A stretch of DNA of 64,000 nt from Zygnema cylindricum (Eukaryota > Streptophyta > Zygnematophyceae > Zygnematales > Zygnemataceae), in NCBI GenBank assembly GCA_037447655.1, contig JBBHKE010000658.1, positions 23,071 through 87,070 of the forward strand, written 5' to 3'. Made by a program: the position numbers and the translations under genes. Below are positions 33,954 through 49,100 of this stretch, piece after piece. Position 1 is the stretch's first letter. Every line of letters begins with the position of its first letter. Below the pieces are notes generated by a model. It worked only from the letters and a program-made list of their open reading frames with translations. It had not been told where the DNA came from and ran no database searches.

Positions 33954-34169
33954 CACTGCCAATCGTTATTAGCGTGTAAGTTTTTTTAGCGTATACGAAT
34001 AACTAGCGTGGTTTACGCTAATTGGGAATTTGAAAAATTTAGAAGAAATTGTCTATTCTAATTGAGAATTAGGGTTTTTTTAAAATAGTGTGGATAATTA
34101 TATTTGAGAATAATAAAAAAAAAAGCGGGACGGAATTAGCGTACACAACGCTAATAACGATTGGCGGTG
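33954..34169. mobile_element. MITE, family 1, internally deleted (216 bp)
   Basis: CACTGCCAATCGTTATTAGC to AACGATTGGCGGTG, with TA on both sides. It shares both ends with the 540-bp copy next to it but lacks the centre: a deletion derivative. Confidence 0.85.
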
Positions 34170-34176
34170 TATTGTA

Positions 34177-34716
34177 CACCGCCAATCGTTATTAGCGTGT
34201 AAGTTTTTTTAGCGTATAAAAATAATTACCGTGGTGTACGCTATTTAAGAATTTGAAATTTTTGGAAAAAATCATACATTCTAATTGTTTGGTTATGGTA
34301 ATTTGGATCTTTGAAAAAAAAATGTCGGTCGCAAACATGCTTACACTAATATAGGTATCCGTACGAAATATGACAAATCGTACACAAATCGTACATTCAC
34401 ACGGTCGAAACGCGGCTGTCGGACGAATATGTGCGAGCGGGATTTTTTACGACCTGGTTTTTTTTCCTTTTTAGAACGCACATTCTCATGCGTCCGCGGT
34501 TACTAAAACTAATTTATTGTACTTTTTGACTTAAAAAGGTACATTTATGTACGGTCTGACACTGACCGTACACCACTCTATTTAAGAGACAACGTACTAA
34601 AAATAACCCTAAATAGAATAAAGAAAAAAATAGAATGAACTACACTAATGGAGAATAAAATTAAAAAAAAAGCGGGATGGAATTAGCGTACACAACGCTA
34701 ATAACGATTGGCGGTG
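34177..34716. mobile_element. MITE, family 1 (540 bp)
   Basis: Terminal inverted repeat CACCGCCAATCGTTATTAGC at the left and CTAATAACGATTGGCGGTG at the right, flanked by TA (34175-34176, 34717-34718). Only 7 bp separate it from the previous copy, so the two lie in tandem. The centre matches 8882-9442 in inverted orientation. Confidence 0.85.
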
Positions 34717-34718
34717 TA

Positions 34719-37197
34719 CTGTAGTTATAGGGCAATTATGCCAGCGAAAATTACTTTACTGCCAACAGTAACTTTCGATTGCTTGCCTCAAAGAAAACAT
34801 CCAACGTGTTATCAATGCCGGTTTAGTAACGTACAGTAACGGCCGGAGGCGTCGTAAAGCGAAATTGGAGTGAAAGGAGTGAAAGGCGATGTGGACCCCT
34901 TCACACTCGACCTTCACACCTAAAAACGCTCAATTCAGAACCGTACTTTTCACTTTGACTTGAAGTTTGATCTCCCAAACGCAAGTGTTCGGAGCGGTAA
35001 GTGCTATCGCGTCACACCATGTCACCACCATAATGTCAATGATAACGTCACGTAAAATGGCCGTACAAAATACGTACAGTACTATCGCATTACACATAGT
35101 ACTGTACAAAATCGAAAGGCCCTTAGCAACCAAAGGGCAAAGCACTGGGTCGCCCGCGACTATTATTTTACGAGTCCGCACATTTCGTTCACTGGTTCCA
35201 CTGCAGTTTGTTGCCTGTTTAGTTGATATTTTCACTCTTCAAAAATAATCATTAGCACCAAACAGTCGGTTCGGTGCGTCAGTCGGGGCCGTCCATCATG
35301 AATAAAATTACCCCGGCGAGATGCCACGTGGCCTGCCATATCAAAAATTTGTATTTCCCACCCCCTAAAAGAGTTGGGAAGGGATGGCGAGAGAATGGTG
35401 AGGAGGAGGGAAATCGATGTGGGGGAGGAGGGGTTGGAGGAGAGGGGTGAGGAACGAGAGGGGGGGCAATAAGAGAGTGCAAGGATTGGTATAGGTCATT
35501 GTTTGTGTAGAGAAGTTATCATTGTCGTTACAAGGTGTCCTACTTCGATTATTCGGCAACACGCGAAGTAGCTCAGTAATTTCATTGAATATAGTGTTCA
35601 ACTCAATTAAAATAAAAAAGACATGATACCACATTGTCCAATAGGAAGATGTCGCCCGTGTTTTCCCTTTCCGAAATAACGTTGATAGTGACGACGCGCC
35701 GATGAACCAATGTAACAATTGCACGACAGTGTCTCAAAAAAATTCTCAAAGATATACCACTATTTACCATTATTGTTGACGAATCAAAAACATCACAGAC
35801 ATGGTAAACAGTGCACACTGTGTGACCGCACCAGATCTACAGTTTTAAAACATGTGAACACAGCAAACATATTTGCCAACCCACATTGATTTATGACTCA
35901 GAAAACCTACAGAATACACAAAGAGATCATCGATCCTGATGTCCTTGGCAGAATTGAGTATTGCTAAAAATTATAGAATAATCAACACATTTATATTTTG
36001 CTCGGAACTCCCAACTTTTGCCTTTTCGTAAAAAATGATTTTGGATTTGGTTTTTGGCAATTCCAGTGCTTATGAAATTTTTGAATAAATACGATAAATT
36101 CGAATGATTATTCAAATGATTTTTGGACAAGGACAGACTTCTATATCCGATTCGAAAACTTACATCTCATTTCAAAATCTATACCATGGTTGCATCAATT
36201 TTGTACAGTCGTGTATATAATAATAACGTAGCCTAGTATAAAGTTAAAATAGCGAAAAATATGAGTCGAAGATTATCCCTCCATGCAAGTTACCAAGTGC
36301 AAATTACGAGGCATGAAAGTCATAACAACTGAATTCGTAAATGTAACGATTTTATAACCCTAAAGACGCATCTACTACTACGCAAATGAAAAATAAAGGA
36401 CCTCTTGGACAAATCAAAAACCTGGGTCACCAAAAAAAAGCCGGCTGTAGACAATATTTTTTTCCCACATTTTCTTTCTCTTCATGATCCCCCAGTCGCT
36501 GGTTCATATGACAGAACAAACCACCACCAGACAACACCTCCCTTCCTACTCCCTGATGCCATGTCCTCCGTTTGTGCTTCACTGCCACTTCTGTCACTTT
36601 CAGAAAATGAAACTAGCAACGATTTCACAACATGTAAACATGGAGGGGAAAAGAAAAGCAAAAACCATAATGGCATGCAAATTAAACGAGCCTTCTTCAA
36701 CATAACAGGCACTATAATCATTGCCACCGCATCATTTGGATGGATACAGCAACTTAATTAATACTAATTCACAATTAAGAACCCTCAAGGATGAGGAATT
36801 TGGACATACCGTGTAATGAGAATAAATTACCAACAAGGAACCGTACCCGATCAAGCCCTGAGTCTACGATGTGTAAAGCGGAATCTATAAATTGATTACA
36901 TTGACGTCCTATTGCATTCGGAAATTTCTCATTCCTCCCACATGTTCACATTTTAAATATATATGGTGAACGCAGTTATTCTGATTTTGAACATATCTCA
37001 AGATTAGTTGCCTAGACTAATGACTCAGCTTCAGAGATTAGACATTCGAGGAGAAGATGAGAAGAAAGAGCAATTTGCATTCACGCCACAGTGTCCCAGC
37101 AACAGCTTGCACTGATCCCAAATGGAAAAACTGGAAGAAAGTGGGGAAAGCAACTACTCATGTTAAGAATGTGGTACAACCTGCTTCTCCAATGACT
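34719..37197. other. Intergenic sequence and likely 3' region of the radical-SAM gene
   Basis: No gene found. Contains a G-rich purine stretch (about 35385-35470). Short ORFs at 36405-36761 overlap on both strands and have no domain. The part next to 37197 should contain the 3' UTR of the minus-strand gene. Confidence 0.5.
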
Positions 37198-40100
37198 TCA
37201 CTGATGCCTTCCTTGCGCAGCTTGGAGGGCACTGCGTGCCGCGTCCATTGGCTTGGCGGGCTGCGTGGCGTGCAGCAAGCTTGTCCCGTCAAAGCGGCGA
37301 TAGAGTGCACGGAACGCGTCGTCCCGCACCGCTGATCGCAGGACCTGCATGTCAACCTGCGAAAACATAAGAAAACACTCAAAATTCATTAGACGCTGCA
37401 TTTCTAGTTTTTGATCCGGATTAGTTTTTGATCCGAATTGATATAGTCACGCGATTCCATAAACAATTATACATGTGAAAACGCACAGAGAGTTTGGAAA
37501 TGGATTAGGCTCCGTTAAGCCAATTTCCGGGCCATAAAATGCTCGGGGAAATCGGGCGGGGCCTGTTTTTTTATTACGCATGTAATTTAGAGAGAAAAAT
37601 AATACAGGATACATTAAAATTGCCCGTACCCTGAGAAACTTTTTTAGAAGAAACTGACTCGATCGTCTTAGAGCTGATCCTAAAAAAAATCGAGGCTCAT
37701 ACACTTTTGTTCTTCCCATACTTGTTTTTCTTTCTGTTTCTACAGGCCACGCAGCGAGTGCTGAATGCCTAAAATTATGATCCGGGTCACGCAATAGACC
37801 CATCAATCAGATCATTTGAACAAAAGAGCGATATATGAGCCGAAAACGAGCTTAAAGAGGAGCCTGGCCCTTAGCTGCTTCATTTCCCAGTTTTCCATCC
37901 AAACTGATATAGCCACACATTTCCATAAACAATTACACATGTGAAAGCGAACAGACAGTTAGTCAAAAAATGTGTCAACCAAAATGCCCAATAAAAAATT
38001 AAGTCAAACGAAGCCAGCCAGACAACAGAGCATGTGAAGGCTGGATTGGGTCTTGTCACGGACATATGTGAGAGTTACCTGTGGGACAGACGGTGGATGT
38101 AGACGAAGACCACATCGGTGAACGTCTAACACCTCCAACTTGTGACCACTCACCTGTCCTCTCAATCACCACGACAGAATATCAGTAGCTTACTCATCAA
38201 GTGGACCAAGCTAAAAGCTAGACAGTCAGGAGTGAGCCCAAAACCTTTTGACGGGATTTAGATTTTAGACGTGCGAAGGGATTGGATAAACTTACCGAAG
38301 AGAGCATCAACAGGAGAGCGTCTGGACGCAGTGTGCCATCCATGCAATGCTGCAAACCTGCATATCTTACGACAAAGGTGTTGTCGTCCAATGAATAACA
38401 ACTGCTGATCATGGCTGTTGGTAAACGGCCACGGTGCAATTCAAGTTCAAGAAGCCGTTTACGCAGGTCCACCTTCTGTTTAATACTTGAATCATGTCCC
38501 AGTCAAACTACGTCAGGTGTTAAGGAACATAAACGATAATTTTTCTCATGGATGCAGTATGATTAGCATCTGGAAACAACTGTTTCTGAAGAAGTATTTC
38601 ACCAAAAAAAAAAAAACCTGCAGAAGAGGAAAAACCCATTTTTCAGAGGATGCAGCCTCGAGATTTGACTTCATCAACATGCACAAATATCCAAAACTTG
38701 CCTTTTCCTTCTTTTTGTTCTTGCTGCTCACTACTGCCTCAAACTCGGTCAATTGAAGAACCTCTTCAACCCACTTCTCAGCTTCTTCTAATAGGTTCCG
38801 CAACTGAGACTGCACTCCATCTTCAGGGCCAGCTTCCACTTTTACAACAACAAGATATTCTGCCGCATATAGCAACTGCACACATCCAATAAACAAGGCA
38901 TAATCACTACAAAACCAGATTGCTTTCAGAAAGACATACGATTCTGGACCTCCCAGCTTCCCATACATAAAACTGGGAGAACGTTTTGACAAAACCAAGA
39001 ACACTTTGTAAGCAATCATTTGTTTGTGCCCCATAAGAAATCAATTGCTGAATATATGCAGTCATAAGACCTGCCATAATCAAGAAGACTTCTGTTCGCA
39101 TTCGCAAAGGTGATACCCTACAGCTTCAAAATAATCATGCATTGGATAATAAACGTGAGCCTTCCTTATGGCCATTTGTGCATGCCAGGGGCCATAGGAC
39201 GTACACATATTCTTAAATCTGACAGTGGAAACATTTGCCCACCTTAGAAAGCGATTCAGTCACTCCACCATTCAACTTTCGTATAGGGATTTCTTCCACA
39301 TTTTGAATTCCTATTTCCAGAGGGAGCTGCCAAGGTCGAAACACAACATGGAAATTCAATTTTCAAGTCAGCTTGGGAGACATCCACAATCCGGACCTCG
39401 AATCACTTAACTCTAAGGCCTCTTTAAGATCCTAATCCTCCCTGCCATTGTTGCTATGCTGGTCAGTAATTGCTATTTTCGACATGATTTACTTGCACAT
39501 ATTTCAAAATCCTAAAACAATAATTCTGCGCTTATACCAAACAATCCTGTAGCAGAAGCTGACTATCCTGAACCATCGAAGGGTGAAAGGATTCATGTAC
39601 CTGCTCAGCTAGACGGCTACGGAAGTCCGGAACTGAGATATTTGTGGTGAGGTCAATGTCCACAAGCTAGTCCCAGTACAGTCATAGGCCCCACCAATTA
39701 ACCAACATCATTTCAAATCCCAAATTCAGCGGTGGCCACCTGCTACTTCTACCACTACCCCTTCTAAGAACCACACATATGACCAATCTCAATCTGTACA
39801 AGTTGGTTGTACAACAACTGCTGCCATGTGTGACACCCTGAAACTGACATAGTTAGCCCGACGAAGCAAGTCATATCGAAATTATGATGCCCAAATGAAG
39901 ACTCAAATGAAACATTGCATCACATTTTCTGAAGTACCAGACTTATTGGCTCCTGCACTGAGCCCTCATAAAAAAATGACAGCAATAAAAAACACTTTAC
40001 CTCAAAAGAACTGGTGAAACCCAGAGGTAGAGGTTGCGCGCTAGATATTCGTGGCAATGAATGGAACCTGGTCTCCCATCAGAACAGCCATCCACATACA

Positions 40101-43100
40101 TGGTCCAATCAATGTTTCCTCGTTTTTTCCTAGTGAACCTAGGACAAGGAAAAGTGAAATCGAATTCAACTATGAACCGGTTTTCAATAGATTTTGCAGA
40201 GATCCACCTACCCACGATCATAACTGACAGGAAGACTTGCTCGGCGCAATGCACGATCAAGAAGCCTCATCATATCCAAGTGACCAATGAGAGCCATGCT
40301 GCCTTCTTTGCTGTACCGCAATCTAAGTCGCTGTAGCACAAGACCTCCCATTCACAGAACATTTGTCAGAGAATCGCCATTTTTATGTCCCTTGGCAGAC
40401 AGTAAAAGCCGCAGGTCTCATACAGCCCTACAAATCAAACATTACCTGTGCTCTGTAAGAGTTCGGTTTGAAATGTCCTTCAAATTTGGGTACCTCGGGG
40501 ATATCTGCTACCACTGCACAAACACACCAGCATCTCCACGGCCAGATGCATTAACAACCTTTCAGTCATTCAACGTATCCTCATTTGTCAACATTCACTG
40601 ACTTGAAAGCCTACTACAAGAAAGAGCAGTCTAGAAAAAAAAAAAATGCACGATCCACAATTTGTTCAGCCTCCTCAAGAAGAATAGTTCTGGAGAACTT
40701 AATGTCTACCAACAGGGGCAAACACAAAATTTTCAGAAACAATTATAAACTTATATAGTTTTCATGTGTCCGTTCAACATTTTGTGAAACACAACTTCAA
40801 GCGAAACATTCAAATGAAACCAAATCGCACCATTGTCTCCAAAATCATCCCCGCAAACACCGCATTCGGAACATTGCCCACTATGTGAACAGTCCGGGAC
40901 AGTGGACGCTTCCAGAGCCCTCTGCAAGTCTGTTTTCAGCCACCACTTTGCCACTCCTGTCTGCACTCATGAAAGCAGGTCAACATAAATCTGTTAGACA
41001 AATCAGACTGTGCTTAACTGATCTCACTTGCATCTGCATTAATTCCATCCACTTTCTATATTCACCGCCTCAAAATAATGAAATACAAACAGCGGACCGC
41101 ATTCAAGTTGCAGGCATGCTAATTCAATGAGGGAGGAGGCTAGTACATCAATGATGTCCCATGGGAGTGGTGCATCGAGGCGTGGATCAGCAAGGGCACC
41201 ACGGTCCAAACGGCCCTTTCCGCCTCCTCCCTGCCCTCGATAACGTTCATCGCCCAGAGACTCCATGACATTCCACTCCCCATCTTCTACCTGATAATGT
41301 CACGCATCGGTAATTGTCACCATGTGTCGTTGAATCATCCTAAAAACTGTTATTTCAACTCTGTATCTTGATCGCAGTTGTAAACAATGCAATGCTATAG
41401 AAAAATGCTGAAACACAAAATATACTCGATTAAGACATCAACAACGAATTTAAAATAAATAAGTTTTGCAGAGCAAAAAAGATTCACTGCAAGCAACCAA
41501 ATAATCAGAGCGTCAACAAAACACTGCAGAAAAGACAGTAAGGTCACGGCAAATAGAATGATTAAAAACCTGTCGGTATTTCCACGCAAGCCCTTCCTCC
41601 TCTATGGCTTGTGACCAGTTTTTGAAGTTGGATTCTGTGTTGGCCCACCTACAAATCACCAACCAAGATCAAAGGAAACTAAATCATGCAGTTTTGGACC
41701 AATAAAAAATCCAAAAGGTGGGTAAAAACAAAGAATTCAAGACTGTCTGAAACAGTTTTGATCTTACCAGGCATCATTTGTGGCACCCAGCTCCCACGCT
41801 CTCCGCATCACTTTGCCCAGGCTTCGATCCCCTCGACCAATGAAATCTTCCATAGCAGAAAGCTGCAACTCGTATAGAAGAAGAAGACTTATGCTGGATG
41901 AGCTTCCACAAACAGGAAAATATCAGCCTGGTCACTCCCTAATACAATATGCAAAGTTAACCCTTCATGCATTCAAGCACACACCTTGACATCAGTAAAG
42001 CTGTATTTAACTTGCCACATGCCATCAAACTGCTTCTTGAGCAGCTTTTGCTTTCTCAAAAACTCGGATGTAGAAACTGTGTGCCTGCAAATAACCCAGT
42101 AGGACAAGATGGACAAAGAGTGTAAGTCCCATGATTTCCTTAAAGAACAATGAAAAACATAGCAAAGCTACCAAGATTGACTAAGGTAATCCAGCTAAAA
42201 AACTCTGCACGACTTCACACAACTCTCTGTAGAAACATTGATACAAATAAAACAGACTTCATTGAGACAAAAATTCAGTGACAAGATGCAAACTCCATGT
42301 TAAACGCCAAATACGGCAACCAATCAAACTAGAAGGATGCTCTAGGTAATTGAGCAACCGACCACCTTAACAGTTTCAGTGGTTTTTGTGGTTTCAGTTT
42401 CAACAATTTGATCGCTCGCTCTTATAGGTGGCTTACACATGTCTGAGATAGAAGACTTTTGCTACAAGTGTTGACCTGCATACCATTGGAATGGAGTATG
42501 AGGCTTTGGCGTGAAGTTGGAAATGGTTAGGCGTACTGCAAGATGTTGACGACCTCGGCGACATTGTGATTGCAACCACTGCATTTTATGGTCCCTTTCA
42601 TGGGGTCAGGCACAAAGCAGGAAGGTAACTATTAAAATGTGTCGAAAGAAGGTGAGATGGCAAGGATCATGCACAATTCTGGGCTTTACATAAGGAAAAA
42701 TTTATGATGGTGCAGAATGTGCAGAGCTTACCTTTACTGTATTGGCAATGCCCAGAACATCGTCATCAGTTTCACCCGGCAAACCGATCATGAAGTACAG
42801 TTTCACCTGTCAGTTTGGGAAATGTCGTGTAAGACTTTTCCAGCTGGATTGACAATCAAGAGTCTTGTGATAGCGTCCTCACAGAAATTGGACAAAGACT
42901 ATCCACAGGTTTGAAAATTAAACAGTTGCTGCAACCACCTGCATACATTGGGTCAAACTGGGACTCATATTACATGCCAACATTTAAAAAAAAAACCCTA
43001 CCTGTCGCCATCCTTTGTTCCATGCTGTTTTCACCCCTTGAAGCAGTTCCTCATCTGTGAGACCCTGGCAAACAACACTGACGGAGTCAGATAACAAAGA

Positions 43101-46100
43101 AACAGTCAACAAAGAAAAAACGACAACCTGACGTGAACTGATGGAATGCAGGTTATGTGTCTTGTTGAGTACCTTGTTAATGATGTTCCGCATTCTTTGT
43201 GTACCAGCTTCAGGAGCAAATGTCAACGAGCCCTGCTTAAGATCAAAAGGAAATATTACATTATTTGTTGTGGTCAACAGGGAGCTGATAGATTTCCAAG
43301 ATTTTTGGCAATGAGGGAAAAGGTAGACAGACAAGCACCTGACGAGTGCCACCAATTATGTTTGCAATATCATCATTAAATCGGTCCACCCGCTGGCTTG
43401 GCAACGATAGCGTTATTGGGACATCTTTCAGCCGGTTCTTAATCTGCATAACAACAGCACACTGGCTTCAGATGATGCCAATGCCAATAAAAGCCTGTAC
43501 CACCAATCATTGCCTTCAAAGACGGATCGGTACTCCATTTCTTGCTTATTGATGCAAATGTCCTGCTGCTCACCTCAATTCCCACAGCTGGTAAGGCCAA
43601 GTAGTCGGAACAGCTGAGGGAAAGCAAGGAAAACTCTGTGTAGCCGGTTTTCCTGCAACCCATAAAAAAAGTTGACTGAAAAGCCGTCCACAAGTAGTAG
43701 CCTTTAAAACAGACGCAACTACAATTAGAAAAAGCCCACCTCACTCCATCTTGCACGGCTTCAACAACTCGCTCAGGATCCACATCCCGCGCAGGACGAG
43801 TTAACATCCCAGCTGTTGCCATGCCCCTTTACCTCTGTTATCCATCTGTGTATATATTCCCAGGCCCTCCAGAACCTCCAAAAATTCTCCACCCAAATTC
43901 CCATGTGACAATTCCCGTCTCAAATAGACAGGGAAACCAGTTACTAAACAACTTGTTTCAGTCCGGAATCCACTCCTTCAAATGGACGGGCGGCTCACCC
44001 TTGCGCCACCAGTACCTATCCAGAGCCCAAGCCTTCTATACAAACTTCACACAGGATCACTTAATCGACTTCTGAATAAAAAGACACTCACGCTGGCAGA
44101 AACGACATCCACGAGTACACCCTCGACGAATCTCCACCGTCAGGCGGTCATGCACTGTTCCCCAAATCAACAGTGCTTCATTCCTTTTCAGGCCCATTTC
44201 TCAGTGATGTGAACAGCCAAACCCAAAATGTACCATAGATCTACTAGAAAGTACAGCAGGCAAGCCCATGATGCATAGGACCGAGCAAAAAATCACCAAC
44301 AAAATGCCACTATGTTACCTGTTTCCACGTAGGGTACCAGTCCTATCTGCTGCATGGGATCTGGCTGCCCCATTGCCAACCACAGGCACGGTTGGCAAAC
44401 TTAGACACAAGGAGATATCAAGCTGAACTAAATCGTTTCTCCCCATTTAAAACCAAGCCCTTTTGCAAGTCAAACTTTAGAATATTAATGCAGAACATGG
44501 AATGGAATATTAAATGCAATGTTCACAGAAAGTCTTCGGTGGAGATCAAGTAACAAATTAGAAAAAAGGTTGCGATTGTTTCCATCAAGGCTCAATGCAG
44601 GTGGGAAAAGACAGATCCGAACAGAGTGAAAATGTTATAAACTAACATATTCCAATATACTCCAAGCTGCAGCATGAAAGAGGAAACTGGCCTTGCAATA
44701 CATTGTTATAACTGCTATAGCTATTACAACTCTTATAACAAAAAGTAAGTACGTACCATTGATACTCGACGCAAGACCCGCTGAGGAACTCCCTCATGAA
44801 GTGGAAACACAGCTCCTCCCCAACTGAATCGTCCCTCATCAGGATCCCAAGAGTAACATGTGAGTAGCTGTTCAACAAGTGCAAGTCAAATGTCACTGAG
44901 ACTTTAGCCATTTGCAAAAACCAGACAGAGCAGCTTACCCAGGCAAGTGCTCGTAAAGTTGGGGCACATAAACTCCCTTAACAGTCTGTGCAAGACGGAG
45001 AAGAGTGGCGTGACGAGACAACCCATCAGCAACACAGCTTTGTAAACAACGACCAATTTCTGGTAAGCAATCCTGCAGTATCACAAAAGAATGGGCAACG
45101 CCCATTTAATTGTCTTGCAGTTTAGTGTGGCAGAAAACACCTTCAATATTGATCCCAAACGAAGATGTCAAATCACACTCGCATAATGCATTCTCAAGAT
45201 CAGCATTCTGTGTAAATGTACCAAACACCCCTCCCATCATGCCAATTCCACTTTGTGCACATAAAGCAGTTTGTTTACCGCAAGACTGAACAGTTGTTCC
45301 TCAACAAAAGTTGTCAAATGGAACATCAGTAATAAACATATGAAAACACCATCCCTACCAGCTACACAAAATGCCAGCAAGGAGGTCTGCGCAACTGACA
45401 AAAAGGCTCGGCAGCCTCACCTCTCCATCCCCAATTGCGAAGTAGTCAAAAAAATCAGAAAATGGTTCAGGATTCGATGTCGCTGTTGGTCCTCCTGTAA
45501 CACAGATATACACGATTGACCCGAAAAACTTGCTATTAAATTCAAATGGTATAATGTGAATGAGAGCATGACTATGTCTTCTTTTCATTTTTTCCTTGGA
45601 AATATCCTCTTCCAGTTTTTATTATTAGGCCGCCACTGTTCTGAAGAAGTCCAAGCCAGTCATTCACAAACTTGCTGCAACATTAGCAGATCCACAAAGA
45701 CTAAGCCCTTACTTGTTTAGTACCTCTACCATATACATTCTTCAAAAGGAACAAAAAGCTTGTCTGTTGAACCATTTGAAGCGTAAGAGATGTTGACGAG
45801 ATGCAAAAGAACTGCATCTTACCAGCAAATACAAGGGGCCAGCTACCCTTCTCCACATCCCAGGGCTGGTCATCGCTCTCCTGACGTTCAGTCCAAGAAA
45901 TCGGAATTTCAGCCTGCTTCAGCATCTCCAGGACATTTGTGCACCCAAGCTCATAGCTGCATGTTCCAAAAAAACCTCTGACGCTGCTTAAGGAATTTGC
46001 TGGCTTAGAAGCTACACTGCGAATGGTTATTGAAGTCAAGAAAATGTTAGCGTGGGGTTGATAGTGACGTCAATTGTAATTCAGTTCCCAATGACACGGA

Positions 46101-49100
46101 CGATTCTGAACCGTTAAAATAATTAGTGTTATGAAAAAAAAAACTGGTGCCATTGACACTACTTCAGGGAGGGCTAAAATTTAGGGGCAGGAATGTAGCA
46201 TCATTGGCGCTGATAATGATATATGATGTAACGTTTCAATTTCTTGCCATGGCAGCTTGTGACGAATATTACCAAACAAAATGCAGCACTTGACCCAACA
46301 GAATCTGTGCCACTTGAAGACCACAACCAAGAAAGTTCAGTACATGCACCCCAAAAGTTTTGGTGAAATGGAAAGGCTTCGGAAGCAGTATGTTCGACCT
46401 AAGGCTGAAGCCAATTGTGTGGAAGTCACCGAGAGGTCGACGTGACTCCAGTGCAAAGATGGACTGCAGCAACCATCAAACATAGCAGATTAGAAACCAG
46501 CTGCGAGAATGAGGGAGAGAGAGAGAGAGGACATAAAATACCAGTGGAAGTTTGACAGCCTGCACCGATGACGCTACTTAGGTTGCTGGTAAATGATCAA
46601 CCTTCTGATGGCGTTGAAGACAAGCCGCCATGTCCGCCTCCACAAAGTAGCATCGGTCACAAAGAAGATTGTCTGTCTCATTGAGTACCTGCATTAGATG
46701 GTACAACAACTTCTTTATCATAAGCTTGAGAATTTGAGAGAACAACAAATAGGCTGATGCAGTAGCCATAATTTCACAGTAATGATCTACACTGCAGCAG
46801 GTGGGCATTTTTCAATTGAAGAAACTGATGAAAAAGCCCTGCCTCAATCACCAGACATTTTTGTGGAGCATCAGGGCAAATGTGCTCTATGTCACCCTGT
46901 TACAAATAATATTAATAAAAAATCGAGCTAATTTACAGCATGCCTAGCATGACTACAGCTGTCATAATTGTTTGGCTGATTCCCAGCTTCACAACTGCAA
47001 ATTACAGCCTTTTGGCTGACCAGGTTACGAACTTTGTTTTGAACTTCCTAGTCAACAGTGCTAGAATAAGGCACGCTAACCAACAAACAAATTTACAGAC
47101 TCTGCCCTTTACGTTGTTTAATTCTATATTTACAAGTTTTCTCTTAGCATATATAATGATATTCTTCATTCACTGCCGTAACACGAATTTTTCACTTAAC
47201 CAGTAATTCTCTTCCACTGGATGAAACCTTACGCTAATCTTGCTGATGGTTACAATTTCTGAAAGGTTTTAACTCGTCATCTCACACTATATCCATCAAG
47301 AAAACTTATCTTCCTGACATGCCTAAGTTCTCAGTCTATACTACCACTTTTAAAATTAATTTCTACTACTACAGAAAAAGTAAAGCCCCAAAACTTGCTC
47401 CACGAATATTGTAATATCTTTCCCTGCCTCAAATCGCATAATTGCCAAAGCATATTGACTTGAACTTCAGTTTTTGACAAGCTTTCGCAGTGGAGACATA
47501 GTCTAATGGTAGTCTCTGATCCGCTCAATCAATTTCGGTTATGACTTAAGATCAACCAACCGACGGTTTCAGATGACAGACCGATTCTCCTCTGCCAGCG
47601 TTTCCATCTGTTTATCGTCGACTGATTTCAGATGATATAGCAGTCACTGTAGTTTGAGCGTGACACCACCACAACACAAAAACTTCACCGCCACCACCAA
47701 CAAGCAAAGTGGTATGCACTGTCTACAGACACCTACTTTCAACTACACTGTCCATTGTCATTAAAGTTAATAACACTGATTCGGTCACGACTTTTCTTAG
47801 TCAAAAATCATAAAATAGTGTTAAGAACACTATTTAAGGGGGTGGACTACAATCTGCCGCGTCTCCTTGCACTAAATTAGTATTGTATGTTCTATTTTCA
47901 TTTACACTCATACATCCTTAACGCTATGCAGTGTAGTTTCCATCCTCGCCTTAAGAGGCAACTGATCTGGACTCTTAATCATCAAATCTCTATATTGAGA
48001 TATCTTGACGTCACACACTAGTGCAATAAAAGCTTCTCGTCCATGTGATACTGGATCCTTCTTTCCAAAACTCAATGGGAATAAGTTCCAAGCTTTTTGC
48101 AGGTTTATATCTTTCTTTAACTCTCCATTTCCACAGACAGCTTAGTTGTACATCCTATCCCGTTAATGACATGGATGATCTCTGAAAAATTAACACAAAA
48201 TTCTCCAGCCATTTCGCATGTGGTTACAACCACAGTAAAGTGAACAAACAGGAAATTAGCAACTTCTTCCTGAAGACAAAAGAACTACAACGCACACACA
48301 CACACACACACCCCTCGAATATTAAAAAACTAACATTATGACTGTGGGCTCATGCTGTCAGCACGGATGCTATTTTTGGATATTGGGATCCCGGAAAATT
48401 ATTGGGGAGTTTAAATGGGTTGTCTGTATATTGCCCATCGTGCATTTGCAACATAACATTCAAAATTATTTCTAAAAGAATGCCAGTACCTTCAAGTTTC
48501 TAAACAATGACAACATTTCTCTACACTAATGTTCTTGTTCGGTAGGTGTAGTTATTACTCTCCTAACCGCCAAACAAACATGTTGAATCAAAAATCATAT
48601 GTGACATTTGCTAAAGCAGATAATTTTCCACTTATAACGCTGTAGAAACATGTACATTTTCAGCAACAGAGTGAATGAACAGGCTTCCACGACTCTACTG
48701 TGTCCATCTCCAGTTGCCCATTCAAGTGTGATTTTGTAACTATACATTCTAAGCTTCTATTAAGAGCACTCCGAAATTTTATGAACCACAAATTAACATC
48801 TTCTTTTTGCAAACAGGTGATTTTCTATTCCTAATTCCATGCTTAATCCCCATCAATTGTCATGTCCCGTCTTCAAATGTAGTAAATTACTTTTTAGATA
48901 GTGCTAAAGAAGGTCCTCACCGTATAGAGCAAAATGTGGCCCAAATTGCTGGCTCCAACCTGCATAGCAAAAAAAGCTCTAGGTGAGCGTGAATCTAAGT
49001 CACAGCTTCATTAGTAAAGGTTCAGGAAATAAGAATCGATAAAAGATAACAGGTCAGTCACACAAAGAACACGAGCACCATCTATGGTCAGCTATTTACG

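Noticed and set aside
36405-36761. 118-codon plus-strand ORF overlapping an 81-codon minus-strand ORF
   Set aside because: No domain in either, composition like the surroundings, and it lies in the likely 3' flank of the radical-SAM gene.
44858-44938. U12-type or GT-AC intron between exons 8 and 9
   Set aside because: The donor is a normal U2 GTAAGC and there is no U12 branch-point motif. A one-base lesion or sequence error is simpler.
47488-47565. Possible tRNA: 'ggagacatagtctaatggtagtct' looks like a tRNA 5' half
   Set aside because: No matching T-arm or closing acceptor stem is found at the right distance. It lies inside intron 3 of the radical-SAM gene.
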